A stretch of DNA of 64,000 bases from Alphaproteobacteria bacterium (GTDB lineage Bacteria; Pseudomonadota; Alphaproteobacteria; Sphingomonadales; Sphingomonadaceae), in assembly GCA_018823325.1 (NCBI GenBank), contig JAHJIJ010000002.1:186001-250000 (forward strand), read 5' to 3'. The notes under the pieces are model-generated. The model saw nothing but the letters and a program-made list of their open reading frames with translations, was not told the origin of the DNA and did no database searches. This document shows, piece after piece, positions 1 to 9,315 of this stretch (its first letter is position 1; every line of letters starts with the position of its first letter). Position numbers and translations under genes: made by a program.

Positions 1-1
1 C

Positions 2-343
2 GGGCGCGATACCGCCGAGGCCGCAAAGATCCGCGACGACGCACGCGCCGTGGCGGCTGCGGGTTGTTTTGCCATGGTCATCGAAGGGGTTGTTGAAAGC
101 CTTGCCGTGGAGATCACAAGCGACGTGCCTTGCCCCACCATCGGCATCGGCGCATCGGCGGCCTGTGACGGGCAAGTGCTGGTCACCGACGATCTGCTCG
201 GCATGTTTGAACGCACGCCGCGCTTCGTGAAACGCTATGCCGATCTGGCCGGCACGATCAGCGAGGCGGCAGCCCAATATGCTGCGGATGTGCGCGCGCG
301 CAGCTTCCCCGGAGAGGCGCAGCTTTATGGCGCCAAAAAGTAA
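2..343 (+). CDS. panB: 3-methyl-2-oxobutanoate hydroxymethyltransferase, C-terminal part (5' cut by window edge)
   Basis: PanB (ketopantoate hydroxymethyltransferase) makes ketopantoate for pantothenate and coenzyme A. The last ~113 residues are present, read in frame from base 2. The stretch AMVIEGV, then a PTIGIGAS segment, then [12 protein letters not shown] and the closing FVKRYADL region is the characteristic C-terminal half of PanB, including the hexamer-interface loop. The start and the first half lie outside the window. The gene ends normally at a TAA, 89 bp before the next gene. Identification is from recognisable family motifs and is fairly secure. Confidence 0.9.
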   Translation, partial: GRDTAEAAKIRDDARAVAAAGCFAMVIEGVVESLAVEITSDVPCPTIGIGASAACDGQVLVTDDLLGMFERTPRFVKRYADLAGTISEAAAQYAADVRARSFPGEAQLYGAKK

Positions 344-432
344 TTTGCTCGAAGTTCATCCGCCGCTAAGGTCCGCGGCCACAAAATCCTTCATGCGCCA
401 CTGCGCTTTTTCAGCCTACTGGAGATAGAGAC

Positions 433-1140
433 TTGGCCCTGACGCCACATCAGAACGAGGCCCTGCTCCGCGAGATCGACGATGCCGTGCGGCAGGACGA
501 TCTGTTGTCCTTCTGGCAAACCTACGGCCGCGTGATCATCGCAGCCGTCGTGCTTGGCCTCGCGGCCTTTGGCGGATGGCTCTACTGGCAGCATCATCAG
601 ACGCAGGTCGCCGAGGCCAATGGCGAGCAATTCGCGCGGCTGATGAGCGCGGCCCAGCGCGCCACGCTCGACGAAGATATCTACAAGCAGATCATGGCGG
701 AAGGCGGCCCCGGCTATCGCGCGCAAGCGGAGTTGGTGAAAGCGGCTATGGCATCGGGCCGCGATGACAAGAAAACTGCCATTGCGACCTTTGACGCCAT
801 TTTGGCGGATGCAGAGGCGCCACAACCTGCAAAGGACGCGGCTCTCCTGCGCCGGACGGCGCTCGCCTTCGACGACATGAAGCCGCAAGACGTCATTGCC
901 GCGCTCAAGCCGCTCGCCGTGCCGGGCAATCCCTGGTTCGGCAGCGCCGGGGAACTGACCGCGATCGCCCATCTCAAGGCCGGGCAACGCGAACAGGCGG
1001 GCAAAATCTTCAATGACATGACCAACGACCCGCTCGTGCCTGAGTCCATCAAGCTGAGAGCCGGGCAGATGGCCAGCATGCTTGGCTCGGCCACCCCTGC
1101 CCCGGAATCCGGGCAGACGGCCCAGACACCAGCCTCCTGA
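433..1140 (+). CDS. YfgM-like tetratricopeptide-repeat membrane protein
   Basis: 235 residues. The N-terminal ~30 residues are cytoplasmic. One transmembrane helix (about residues 35-55, rich in V, L, A, G and W) follows, then an Ala-rich helical C-terminal domain of TPR type, including a segment near residues 110-130 that resembles the TPR_21/YfgM fold. In E. coli YfgM sits next to BamB and helps periplasmic chaperone traffic at the Sec translocon; here too it lies directly upstream of bamB and der, the same order as yfgM-bamB-der. The start is TTG, chosen because GGAGATAGAG precedes it at normal distance and the family signature begins there. Role is by homology and synteny. Confidence 0.8.
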   Translation: MALTPHQNEALLREIDDAVRQDDLLSFWQTYGRVIIAAVVLGLAAFGGWLYWQHHQTQVAEANGEQFARLMSAAQRATLDEDIYKQIMAEGGPGYRAQAELVKAAMASGRDDKKTAIATFDAILADAEAPQPAKDAALLRRTALAFDDMKPQDVIAALKPLAVPGNPWFGSAGELTAIAHLKAGQREQAGKIFNDMTNDPLVPESIKLRAGQMASMLGSATPAPESGQTAQTPAS

Positions 1141-1165
1141 TTCAGTGAAAGAGAAGACAAAGAGG

Positions 1166-2494
1166 ATGCGTAATCCGAAATCATATCGCGCCGCATGGGC
1201 CATCGTTCCTGCCGCGCTCCTGCTTCTCACCGGATGCGGCGGCAAAAGTGGACCGAAGACACCAGTGCGCGGCGACCGCACTTCGATTCTCGGCACCAAC
1301 AATGTGCTCGCTGTCGATGATTCCGTCGCATCGCAGGCGGTCACTTTGCCTCCGCCGGTCGTCAATGCCGCATGGGCGCAGTCAGGCGGCAATGCCTCCA
1401 AGGCAATCGGCCATGTCGCGCTCGGCGACAACGTTCAACAGGCCTGGTCTACATCCGTCACAGGCGGCAGCTCGCGCGCGCGGCTGGCAGCGGCGCCCGT
1501 GGTCGCCGGTGGCAAGCTGTTCGTGATCGATACGGACGCGACCGTCTACGCTTTCGACGCCAAGACAGGCGCACGGATCTGGTCGACGAGCATTCGCTCG
1601 GCCAACCAGCCATCGCAGGTGCAGTTCGGCGGCGGCGTCAGCGTCGAGGGTGACCGGGTGTTCGCCACGTCGGGCGCCGGATCGGTGGCGGCACTGAATG
1701 TCGCTGATGGGTCAGAGCTCTGGAAAGTTCAGCCGGGCGGTCCGCTGCGCGGTGCGCCGACGCTCTCCAATGGCAATGCCTATGTGATGAGCCAGGACAA
1801 TCAGCTCTTTGCGCTGGCGCAAGCCGACGGCGCCGTGGTGTGGACCGACAGCGGCACGCTTGAGACAACGGGCGTCTTCGGCGTGGGCGCTCCGGCGGCT
1901 GCGCAGGGATCGGTGATTGCCGGCTACAGTTCCGGTGAGCTGACCGCCTATCGCTATGAAAATGGCCGCGCCTTGTGGGGCGATGCGCTCAGCCGCACCA
2001 GCATCTCGACCTCGGTCGCCATGCTGACCGACATCGACGCCGACCCCGTGATCGACCGCGGCCGGGTGTTTGCCATCGGCGAAGGCGGTCGCATGGCCGC
2101 CTATGAGCTGGTCAGCGGCCAGCGCCTCTGGGAACTCAACATCGGCGGCATCGCGACGCCGCTCGTGGTCGGCGACTGGGTCTTCGTCGTCACCGACAAG
2201 TCGCAACTGCTCGCCATCACCCGCACGACCGGCAAGATCCGCTGGATCAGCGACCTGCCGGCCTGGCGCAAGCCGAAGAAGAAGACGGGGCCGATCCGCT
2301 GGCGCGGGCCGGTGCTCGCTGGCGGCGAGCTGATTCTCGTCTCGACTGAAGGCGCCATGGCGTTCGTCGACCCCGCAACAGGCAATGTGCAGCAGGAGCG
2401 TGACCTCGACCAGAGCATCTCCCTCCCGCCAATCGTGGCCGACAACATGCTCTATGTGCTGACGGACGAGGGACGCATCCTCGCTTACCGCTGA
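1166..2494 (+). CDS. bamB: outer membrane assembly lipoprotein BamB
   Basis: 442 residues. BamB is the beta-propeller lipoprotein of the BAM complex, which folds beta-barrel proteins into the outer membrane. The chosen ATG gives a lipoprotein signal peptide ending in the lipobox LLTGC (Cys about residue 24). The longer in-frame reading adds only an unconvincing upstream extension overlapping the previous gene. Repeated PQQ-like blades follow (segments of the form [13 protein letters not shown] and [11 protein letters not shown]), continuing to [11 protein letters not shown] at the end. AGAGG lies just before the start. The stop overlaps the der start (ATGA), so the two are probably translationally coupled. 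Confidence 0.93.
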   Translation: MRNPKSYRAAWAIVPAALLLLTGCGGKSGPKTPVRGDRTSILGTNNVLAVDDSVASQAVTLPPPVVNAAWAQSGGNASKAIGHVALGDNVQQAWSTSVTGGSSRARLAAAPVVAGGKLFVIDTDATVYAFDAKTGARIWSTSIRSANQPSQVQFGGGVSVEGDRVFATSGAGSVAALNVADGSELWKVQPGGPLRGAPTLSNGNAYVMSQDNQLFALAQADGAVVWTDSGTLETTGVFGVGAPAAAQGSVIAGYSSGELTAYRYENGRALWGDALSRTSISTSVAMLTDIDADPVIDRGRVFAIGEGGRMAAYELVSGQRLWELNIGGIATPLVVGDWVFVVTDKSQLLAITRTTGKIRWISDLPAWRKPKKKTGPIRWRGPVLAGGELILVSTEGAMAFVDPATGNVQQERDLDQSISLPPIVADNMLYVLTDEGRILAYR

Positions 2495-3909
2495 TGACCA
2501 GAAGAAGCCGCCCAGATACCGAAAGGTCGCCCGGCTCACTCCCGGTCATCGCCATTGTCGGCCGCCCGAATGTGGGCAAGTCCACGCTGTTCAACCGGCT
2601 CGTGGGCAAGAAGCTGGCGCTTGTCGATGACCAACCCGGCGTAACGCGCGATCGCCGCGAGGGCGACGCCGAATTGCTGGGTTTGAAGTTCCGCATCGTG
2701 GACACGGCAGGATTTGAGGAAGACAATCCGCAGACCCTGCCGGGACGAATGCGCGCGCAAACCGAAATGGCGGTGCAAGGCGCGTCCGTTGCCCTTTTCA
2801 TGATCGATGCACGGGTCGGCGTCACGCCGCTCGATGAGCATATCGCACGCTGGTTGCGCGCCGGGAACACACCGGTGGTGTTACTCGCAAACAAGGCCGA
2901 GGGCCGCGCTGCCGATCCCGGCATTATGGAAGCTTTCTCGCTGGGCTTCGATGAACCGGTGGCTTTCTCGGCCGAGCATGGCCAGGGCCTTGCCGATCTG
3001 TTTCAGGCCATCCTGCCTTATGTCGAGAGCGAGGAGCCGGAAGAACAGGAGGAAGCCGACGACGAGGAAGAGCCGGACGACAACGCGCCGCTCAAACTCG
3101 CCATTGTCGGACGGCCTAATGCCGGCAAATCCACACTCATCAATCGCCTGCTGGGTGAAGAACGACTGATCACCGGGCCGGAAGCGGGCATCACGCGTGA
3201 CAGTATTGCCATAGACTGGACCTGGCACTCGCCGGATGGGCAAGCGCGCGCGGTGCGGCTGATCGACACTGCCGGCATGCGCAAGCGCGCCAAGGTGCAG
3301 GACAAGCTGGAAAAGCTCTCCGTCGCCGATGCGCTCCATGCGGTCGACTTTGCCGAGGTGGTCGTTCTGCTGCTCGACTCGACGCTCGGCCTTGAAGCGC
3401 AAGACCTGCGCATTGCCGACAAGGTACTGAGCGAAGGGCGCGCCCTCATCATCGCGCTCAACAAATGGGATGTGGCCGAAAATGGCTCGTCGCTTTATCA
3501 GGGCGTCCGGGCTGCGCTGGAAGAAGGGCTCGCCCAGCTACGCGGCGTTCCGCTGCTGACGGTCTCCGGCGCGACCGGCAAAGGCCTGGACGATCTGATC
3601 GCTGCCGCCTTCGAAACCCGCCGCCGCTGGTCGCAGCGCGTTCCGACGAGCCTGCTCAACCGCTGGTTCGACGAGGCACTGGAGGCCAATCCGCCGCCGG
3701 CGCCAGGCGGCAAGCGTATCAAGATGCGCTACATCACCCAGGCACGGAGTCGTCCACCGACGTTTGTCGTGTTTGGCACCCGGCTCGATGAGGTTCCGGA
3801 AAGTTACAGCCGCTATCTGGTGAATGGCATCCGCAAGGCGCTGGATTTCTCGGGCGTGCCCATCCGCATGAATCTGCGCAGCACGCGCAACCCCTTTGAC
3901 AAAAAGTGA
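2494..3909 (+). CDS. der: ribosome-assembly GTPase Der (EngA)
   Basis: 471 residues. Der is the essential GTPase with two tandem G domains that acts in 50S subunit maturation. The first P loop is GRPNVGKS at residues 23-30 with its DTAG switch and NKAE motif. The second is GRPNAGKS near residue 206 with [10 protein letters not shown] and NKWD. Between them is a very acidic linker (about residues 172-195, mostly E and D). A KH-like domain closes the protein ([10 protein letters not shown] segment). About 16 extra residues precede the first G domain, so the native start could be slightly downstream, but ATGA overlap with bamB favours this one. Confidence 0.96.
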   Translation: MTRRSRPDTERSPGSLPVIAIVGRPNVGKSTLFNRLVGKKLALVDDQPGVTRDRREGDAELLGLKFRIVDTAGFEEDNPQTLPGRMRAQTEMAVQGASVALFMIDARVGVTPLDEHIARWLRAGNTPVVLLANKAEGRAADPGIMEAFSLGFDEPVAFSAEHGQGLADLFQAILPYVESEEPEEQEEADDEEEPDDNAPLKLAIVGRPNAGKSTLINRLLGEERLITGPEAGITRDSIAIDWTWHSPDGQARAVRLIDTAGMRKRAKVQDKLEKLSVADALHAVDFAEVVVLLLDSTLGLEAQDLRIADKVLSEGRALIIALNKWDVAENGSSLYQGVRAALEEGLAQLRGVPLLTVSGATGKGLDDLIAAAFETRRRWSQRVPTSLLNRWFDEALEANPPPAPGGKRIKMRYITQARSRPPTFVVFGTRLDEVPESYSRYLVNGIRKALDFSGVPIRMNLRSTRNPFDKK

Positions 3910-4129
3910 TGCTGCGCGGATCGACGCGCGCGGCCTGAAATGCCCATGGCCGGTGTTGCGTGCGGCCCGTGCGATGCGCGAGCACCAGGCCGTGCTGCTG
4001 CTCGCCGACGACCCGGTGGCGCAGGTGGACGTGCCGGCGCTGGCGGAGGCAAACGGCTGGGTGCTCGATCTGTGCGAGGCTGAGGGCCACACCGAATATG
4101 CGCTGCGCCGGGACATGGCAGAGAGCTAA
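3896..4129 (+). CDS. TusA/SirA-family sulfurtransferase
   Basis: 77 residues. The sequence contains [13 protein letters not shown], the TusA family signature with the conserved CPxP motif (Cys at about residue 17), which in TusA carries persulfide sulfur for tRNA thiolation or molybdenum cofactor synthesis. TTG is used as start and the gene overlaps the end of der by 14 bp in another frame; no other start would keep the signature intact. The overlap suggests co-transcription with der. Which pathway it serves cannot be told; moaB is encoded about 27 kb away. Confidence 0.82.
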   Translation: MTKSDAARIDARGLKCPWPVLRAARAMREHQAVLLLADDPVAQVDVPALAEANGWVLDLCEAEGHTEYALRRDMAES

Positions 4130-4199
4130 TCGGTGCAAGTTGCAGGGCGCCGCCACTCTGCCCTTCCCCCTCCCCCTCACCCGCCCTATAGCCGCCCTC

Positions 4200-5960
4200 A
4201 TGCTTGCTGATCCTGCCGCCCTGCTCCGAAGCGTCTTTGGCTTCGAGGCCTTCCGGGGCGTGCAGAACCAGGTGATCGACCGGGTGCTGGCGGGCAGGCC
4301 GACGCTTGCAGTGATGCCGACGGGCGCAGGTAAATCGCTTTGTTATCAGCTCCCCGCAGTTGCCTTGCCCGGCTGCTGCGTTGTCGTCTCGCCGCTCATT
4401 GCGCTGATGCATGACCAGCTTCGCGCGGCACGGGCACTGGGCATTCGCGCGGCGAGCCTCACGTCCGTCGATGCAGACTGGCGCGAAACGCAGGACCGGC
4501 TGGTCGCCGGCGAGCTGGACCTGCTTTATGTGGCGCCTGAGCGTGCATCCGGTGAAGGCTTCCGCAGCCTTCTGGAGCGATCTCGCCTGAACCTCTTTGC
4601 CATCGACGAAGCGCACTGCGTGTCCGAATGGGGCCATGATTTTCGTCCGGATTATCGCCTGCTGCGGCCCTTGCTCGACGCCTTCCCGGACGTCCCGCGA
4701 CTGGCGCTGACGGCAACGGCGGACGCGCACACGCGCGATGATATCCTGACCCAGCTTGGCATACCGGGCGACGGGCTCATCATCTCGGGGTTCGACCGGC
4801 CCAATATCCGCTATCTCGTCCAGCCCCGCGATGGCCTGCGCCGACAGCTTGCGGATGTGCTTGCGGCAGAGGCCGGCCCCGGCATCATTTACGCGCCAAC
4901 CCGCGCGGCAACCGAACAACTCGCAGAAGCTCTGTCGGCAAAGGGCCGGCCCGTTCTGCCCTATCATGCCGGACTGCCGCCGGAGGTACGCGCCGCCAAT
5001 CAGGCGGCATTCCTCGCCAGCGAAGAGATGGTGATGGTCGCCACGGTCGCCTTCGGCATGGGCATCGACAAGCCGGACGTGCGCTTTGTCGTCCATGCGG
5101 GGCTGCCGAAATCGATCGAGAGCTATTATCAGGAAAGCGGCCGCGCCGGGCGGGATGGCGATCCCGCAACAGCGACCCTGCTCTGGGGCGCAGAGGATTT
5201 CATGCGTGCGCGCCAGCGGATCGCCGAGGTCGAGCCGGAGCGACAAGCTGGCGAGCGCGTGCGGATCACGGCTCTTGGCGCGCTGGTCGAGACGGCGCGT
5301 TGCCGCCGCGCAGTGCTGTTGCGTCATTTCGGCGAAAACCCGCCGCCAACCTGCGGCAATTGCGACAATTGCCTGTCCCCGCCCGCCATTATCGATGCGA
5401 CGATGACGGCGCAAAAGCTGCTCTCTGCCGTGCACCGGACGGGTCAGAGCTTCGGCCTTGGCCATCTCGAAGCCGTGCTGACCGGACGCGGCAATGACCG
5501 GATTACGCAGCGCGGGCATGACAGGCTTTCCGTGTTCGGGATCGTCGATGGTGACGAAGCGGCGCTGATCAAGCCGGTAGCGCGCGCGCTGCAGGTGCAT
5601 GATGCGCTGACCACGACCGACCATGGCGGGCTGGCGCTCGGCCCAGCCGCGCGGAGTTATCTGAAGGGCGAGGACCGGGTCGAACTTGTCGTCCAGCCGA
5701 AGAAAGAACGTCGCCGCGCCCGCGACAAGAGCGCCAATCCGGTCAACGATCCAATTTTTGAGGCACTGCGCGAGTGCCGTCGCGAACTGGCGAAGGAAGC
5801 CGGTGTGCCGCCCTATGTCATCTTCCACGACAGCACGCTGCGCGACATGGCCGCGATCCGCCCGAAATCGTTGCGCGACCTGGCGCTGGTCAGCGGTGTG
5901 GGCGAGCGCAAGCTGGAGGCTTATGGCGACGCTTTTCTGCGAGCGTTGAGTCAATTCTAA
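4200..5960 (+). CDS. recQ: ATP-dependent DNA helicase RecQ
   Basis: 586 residues from the ATG at 4200. RecQ unwinds DNA 3' to 5' in recombination and fork repair. Motif I is MPTGAGKS (about residues 39-46) and motif II is DEAH (about 135-138). Motif VI is in ESYYQESGRAGRDG. The RecQ-C zinc site is the cysteine set CRR...CGNCDNC (about 367-392). A winged-helix region follows, then an HRDC domain at the end (from about residue 520, ending RALSQF). The start is inferred from the family N-terminus; a longer open frame upstream overlaps the previous gene and looks non-coding. No strong Shine-Dalgarno sequence is visible. Confidence 0.95.
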   Translation: MLADPAALLRSVFGFEAFRGVQNQVIDRVLAGRPTLAVMPTGAGKSLCYQLPAVALPGCCVVVSPLIALMHDQLRAARALGIRAASLTSVDADWRETQDRLVAGELDLLYVAPERASGEGFRSLLERSRLNLFAIDEAHCVSEWGHDFRPDYRLLRPLLDAFPDVPRLALTATADAHTRDDILTQLGIPGDGLIISGFDRPNIRYLVQPRDGLRRQLADVLAAEAGPGIIYAPTRAATEQLAEALSAKGRPVLPYHAGLPPEVRAANQAAFLASEEMVMVATVAFGMGIDKPDVRFVVHAGLPKSIESYYQESGRAGRDGDPATATLLWGAEDFMRARQRIAEVEPERQAGERVRITALGALVETARCRRAVLLRHFGENPPPTCGNCDNCLSPPAIIDATMTAQKLLSAVHRTGQSFGLGHLEAVLTGRGNDRITQRGHDRLSVFGIVDGDEAALIKPVARALQVHDALTTTDHGGLALGPAARSYLKGEDRVELVVQPKKERRRARDKSANPVNDPIFEALRECRRELAKEAGVPPYVIFHDSTLRDMAAIRPKSLRDLALVSGVGERKLEAYGDAFLRALSQF

Positions 5961-5970
5961 GTCGATCCAA

Positions 5971-5985
5971 TTAACCGATGCTTAG
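5971..5985 (+). promoter_or_regulatory. putative CtrA site TTAA-N7-TTAG
   Basis: TTAA at 5971-5974 and TTAG at 5982-5985 are separated by exactly 7 bases, one mismatch from the alphaproteobacterial CtrA consensus TTAA-N7-TTAA. A TTGACA hexamer follows at 5986-5991. The site is 47-61 bp before the HD-GYP gene, a gene class often under CtrA control. Functional binding is inference. Confidence 0.45.
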
Positions 5986-6031
5986 TTGACACAGTCTACA
6001 GCTCGCCACGGGGGACAGCGGGGGAGCTGGA

Positions 6032-7375
6032 ATGCAGAAGGTCATCAGGCCGGACCAAGTGGCGCTGGGCATGCACGTGCTTGGCTTTGAGGGATCGTGG
6101 CTTCAGCATCCCTTCTGGAAACGCAATTTCACCATCAATGACAGCGCTACGCTGGAGAAGGTCCGCCAGAGCCAGATTTCAGGCGTGATCATTCGCGTCG
6201 AGCCGGACGCTCCTACCGTGCCTACGCCATCGCCAATAGCAGCCCCGCTTTCATCACCGCCGCTTCCTTCCCACGTTCTGAAAGTGCGCAAGAGCGGGAT
6301 CAGCGCCGACATGCGCGAGAATGTCCGACAGGCTATCGCCACGCCGCCAGTGCGTAACGACGATTATGACCGTGCAAAAGCGGTGTTGAAAGACGCGCGG
6401 AAGACCATGCACCGCGTGTTCGAGCAGGTCCGCTCGCGAGGATCCGTGAAGCCTGCGGACGTGAGCCGGCTGGTTGATGATCTCACGGAATCGGTGATCC
6501 GCAATCCAGAGGTCATGATCAACATCACGCGCCTAAAGTCCAAGAGCGACTATACCTGTATGCATTCGGTGGCGGTTTCCACCTTGATGATCAATTTCAC
6601 GCGATCAATCGGCCTGCCGGAAAGCAGCTTCCGGTCGATCGGCCTCGCCGGCCTTCTGCACGATCTCGGAAAACTGGCGATCTCGGACGATATCCTGAAC
6701 AAGACAGGTCGCCTTACCGAAGCCGAATTCGAGGAAATCAAGGGCCACACCCTCGCCGGGCGAGATCTCATCGCCGATTGCACAGATATCCCAGAGGCCG
6801 CGATCGACGTCTGCACCCATCATCATGAAAAGATGAATGGACGAGGATATCCGTTCGGCCTCGCGGGCGAGGCACTGAGCCTCAACAGCCGCATGGGCGC
6901 CATCTGCGACGTCTATGACGCCTTGACGTCTGAGCGGAGCTACAAGTCCGGCTATCGTCCGCAGGAGGCCATTGCCACGATGAGCGAGGGGACCGGCCAT
7001 TTCGACCCCGAACTGTTCTTTCAGTTCCAGCGTTCGATCATGATGTTCGCCCCCGGCACGATCGTCGAATTGCGGTCCCAGAGACTGGGGCTGATCCTGC
7101 CTATCTCAAGGCGTCATCCGCGCCTTCACGCACGGGCCTTTTTCGACATGCGGCGACGTGACTTCGTCTCGCCTGTGGACGTCGAACTGGGCGAGAGCAT
7201 GCGTTTCGATCTAGCTATGCGACTGGCCGATGGGGCGAGATGGGGCTTGCCGACCCATCCCGACATCATTGCCCTCGTCCAGACGGGAGGCGATCCTCGT
7301 GGTCTGGCGGACAGGTTAGCTAAGGCAGTCCCGCCCTTGGCATCTCAGCATTCGATGATCAGCGACCAGGCATAG
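6032..7375 (+). CDS. HD-GYP cyclic-di-GMP phosphodiesterase with DUF3391 N-terminus
   Basis: 447 residues. The N-terminal ~120 residues match the DUF3391 layout found in front of HD-GYP domains (IRPDQVALGMHVLGF). The catalytic domain shows the HD pair LLHDLGKLAI (about residues 208-217), upstream H residues in CMHSVAVS, and HHHEKMNGRGYP (about 263-274), which holds the GYP signature. Such enzymes degrade cyclic-di-GMP and tune motility and surface growth. It is soluble, with no membrane helix. The last 31 bp overlap the convergent btaB. A CtrA-like site lies upstream. Confidence 0.92.
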   Translation: MQKVIRPDQVALGMHVLGFEGSWLQHPFWKRNFTINDSATLEKVRQSQISGVIIRVEPDAPTVPTPSPIAAPLSSPPLPSHVLKVRKSGISADMRENVRQAIATPPVRNDDYDRAKAVLKDARKTMHRVFEQVRSRGSVKPADVSRLVDDLTESVIRNPEVMINITRLKSKSDYTCMHSVAVSTLMINFTRSIGLPESSFRSIGLAGLLHDLGKLAISDDILNKTGRLTEAEFEEIKGHTLAGRDLIADCTDIPEAAIDVCTHHHEKMNGRGYPFGLAGEALSLNSRMGAICDVYDALTSERSYKSGYRPQEAIATMSEGTGHFDPELFFQFQRSIMMFAPGTIVELRSQRLGLILPISRRHPRLHARAFFDMRRRDFVSPVDVELGESMRFDLAMRLADGARWGLPTHPDIIALVQTGGDPRGLADRLAKAVPPLASQHSMISDQA

Positions 7376-8016
7376 TCCCGGAAGAGACTGGTCGATCCAA
7401 GTTTTGCGCCATGCCGTGCAGCAGTGCGTTCAGCCTCTTGCAGCAGATCGGCGCGCGGCGTGACGTGAAAGCGCTCGAGCCAGCCGCGCAGAGCAGCGCG
7501 GAACCAACCGGGCAACCGCTCCTGCTGGCCGAAATCCACGACATGCAGCGATCCCCCCGGCTCCACAACGGACAGCGCCTGAGCCAGCGCCGCTTGCCAT
7601 TGCGGGATCATCGAGAGGCTGTAGCTGATGAACACCCGGTCGAAGCCCGGCTCGCCGAACAGGGCCTGCGGGTCGAAACGGGTGGCATCCGCGCGTCCCA
7701 GCAGCGTGCGATCCTGCGCACCGGCACGGGCGATGTTGAGTTGCGCCGACTTGAGCATTTCCGCCGAGATATCGAGGCCGAACAGGCGTGCCTGCGGATA
7801 GCGCCGGGCCACGAGCGCGAGATTGCGGCCGGTGCCAACGCCGATCTCCAGCACCGAACCGCCCGGCGGCACAGCCAGATCGCGGATCAACCGATCCCGG
7901 CCCAGCAGATAATATTTGCGCGTGATATCGTAGATGTGACGCTGGAGCGCGTATTGCGCATCCATGGCGCGAGCGTGCTGCTCACTTGCCTGGCCGATGC
8001 GATCCATCTTCGCCAC
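7345..8016 (-). CDS. btaB: S-adenosylmethionine:diacylglycerylhomoserine N-methyltransferase BtaB
   Basis: 223 residues, a class I SAM-dependent methyltransferase with motif I VLEIGVGTGRN (about residues 55-65) and the acidic loop GLDIS. In the family, BtaB methylates diacylglyceryl-homoserine three times to make the betaine lipid DGTS. The assignment rests on its position: it starts 3 bp after the btaA stop, the arrangement known for bacterial btaA-btaB pairs. Start is GTG at 8016, or the ATG three codons on. Its 3' end overlaps the HD-GYP gene by 31 bp, tail to tail. Confidence 0.85.
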   Translation of the reverse strand: MAKMDRIGQASEQHARAMDAQYALQRHIYDITRKYYLLGRDRLIRDLAVPPGGSVLEIGVGTGRNLALVARRYPQARLFGLDISAEMLKSAQLNIARAGAQDRTLLGRADATRFDPQALFGEPGFDRVFISYSLSMIPQWQAALAQALSVVEPGGSLHVVDFGQQERLPGWFRAALRGWLERFHVTPRADLLQEAERTAARHGAKLGSTSLFRDYAWSLIIEC

Positions 8017-8019
8017 AGC

Positions 8020-9225
8020 TCAGCCCTTGAGGCTGTAGAGGTGGACACCGCCGTAAATCGAGGAGCGATCAGCCCGAGTGAAGGCCAGCGACTCCTGCGC
8101 ATGATAGTGCCAGCGCCCGAGCAGCGGGTCCGGCAAGCGCCCCGGCAGCAAGCTTGGCTCGGCAGCGGTGCGGAAGAGCACGCGCGCGTCCGGCCGGGCC
8201 GTACGGCTGATTTCATACCAGAGCGCGGTGAGCTGCGCGTCGCTCATCCAGTCTTGCGCATCGAGCAGCACATAGCGATCGACACTGGCATCAGCCTGAC
8301 GCGCCAGCCAGTCGGTCATGTTGGCATGAAGCACATCGACCCGATCGGCCCGGGCCTTCACCGCTTCATAATGCTCCCGCTGGAGATAGGGCGGTAGTGG
8401 CGCATCCTCATGACGGCCATAGCTACGCCCGAAGGCCTGCCAGGCGAAGTAATTGGCCTTCAGGTCATAATCGCAGGCCAGCCGCTCAAGACGCTTGCGC
8501 AGCACGGCAGCCATCTTCTCATTGCCCGCAAGCGCATCATATTGCGCTGGCGGGATACCGAGACCGAAGAGCGAGGCCGGCTGATCGGTCAGCCAGCGAA
8601 TGAATTTGCGATCGAAGATCGGCGCGAGGCGTTCCTCGAAGATGCGGCGCTGCTCATCCATGTCGCGCGCGGCAAGCAATTCGCGCGGATCGATGCGGTA
8701 GAGCCGGGCCACAAGATGCGCGGCGCCGATGAAGCCGCCGAGCAAGCCTCGCTTGTAAGCCCCGGAACGGAACATGCCGATGCGGCGGCGCCCCACCAGA
8801 TCGCGCCCTTCCCAATAGCGACGTGCCGTCTCCTCCAGATGCGGGCGGATATGCGTGTTGTAGGCCCGGACATTCTCGGCGCTGTCGGCTTCGGCGAAGA
8901 AGCGGCGGAAGGCCGCATAATCGGGCAGGTGCAGCGCCGCGACCTGCTTGAGGCGATTGAGAGCGATATGCGCGGTATTGAGATCGACCGCCGTGATGCG
9001 AGCGGGATTGGCGGTGAGGTAGGAGAGCACATTGCAGCCGCCGCTGGCGATGGTGACGACGTGGCTCTCCGGCGTGATCGCCAGCGCCTCCATATCGACA
9101 ACCGGGTCTTCCCAGATCTGCGCGTAGACGAGGCCACGGAACGCGAAAGCGAAAGCGCGCTCCAGCAGGCCCTCTCGGGTCGTCGCCTCATGGTTGATGA
9201 CGGCGCGATCGATGACATGCTGCAT
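8020..9225 (-). CDS. btaA: S-adenosylmethionine:diacylglycerol 3-amino-3-carboxypropyltransferase BtaA (DUF3419)
   Basis: 401 residues. BtaA transfers the 3-amino-3-carboxypropyl group of SAM to diacylglycerol, the first step of betaine lipid (DGTS) synthesis. Family features seen: YAQIWEDPVVDM near residue 35, the SAM-binding IASGGCNVLSYL (about 58-69), AVDLNTAH, and a C-terminal methyltransferase-like half with VLLDAQDWM. Length is typical of bacterial BtaA. GGGAG lies upstream of the ATG. With btaB it gives the cell a phosphorus-free membrane lipid; in other alphaproteobacteria these genes are induced by phosphate limitation through PhoB. Confidence 0.92.
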   Translation of the reverse strand: MQHVIDRAVINHEATTREGLLERAFAFAFRGLVYAQIWEDPVVDMEALAITPESHVVTIASGGCNVLSYLTANPARITAVDLNTAHIALNRLKQVAALHLPDYAAFRRFFAEADSAENVRAYNTHIRPHLEETARRYWEGRDLVGRRRIGMFRSGAYKRGLLGGFIGAAHLVARLYRIDPRELLAARDMDEQRRIFEERLAPIFDRKFIRWLTDQPASLFGLGIPPAQYDALAGNEKMAAVLRKRLERLACDYDLKANYFAWQAFGRSYGRHEDAPLPPYLQREHYEAVKARADRVDVLHANMTDWLARQADASVDRYVLLDAQDWMSDAQLTALWYEISRTARPDARVLFRTAAEPSLLPGRLPDPLLGRWHYHAQESLAFTRADRSSIYGGVHLYSLKG

Positions 9226-9292
9226 GTGCGGCTCCCGAGAGTCGTTATGCCGCCCCGCTAGGCGCTCTGCATGTCGGGCATGTGACTGCCGG

Positions 9293-9310
9293 ATTGCAGA
9301 TTGGTGACGG
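9293..9310 (-). promoter_or_regulatory. weak Pho-box-like sequence upstream of btaA
   Basis: On the minus strand the 18 bases here read CCGTCACCAATCTGCAAT, 13 of 18 matching the PhoB box form CTGTCATAAATCTGTCAT. It is 68-85 bp upstream of the btaA start, where known btaA genes are PhoB-controlled. It is a degenerate match and could be chance; the nearer end also lies just before the end of the dehydratase gene. Confidence 0.25.
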
Positions 9311-9315
9311 AAGGT

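Noticed and set aside
3813..5954. 713-codon open frame antisense to recQ
   Set aside because: In GC-rich DNA the strand opposite a real gene stays open over long distances. The translation has no family motif, is rich in R, Q, H and G, and recQ on the plus strand is unmistakable.
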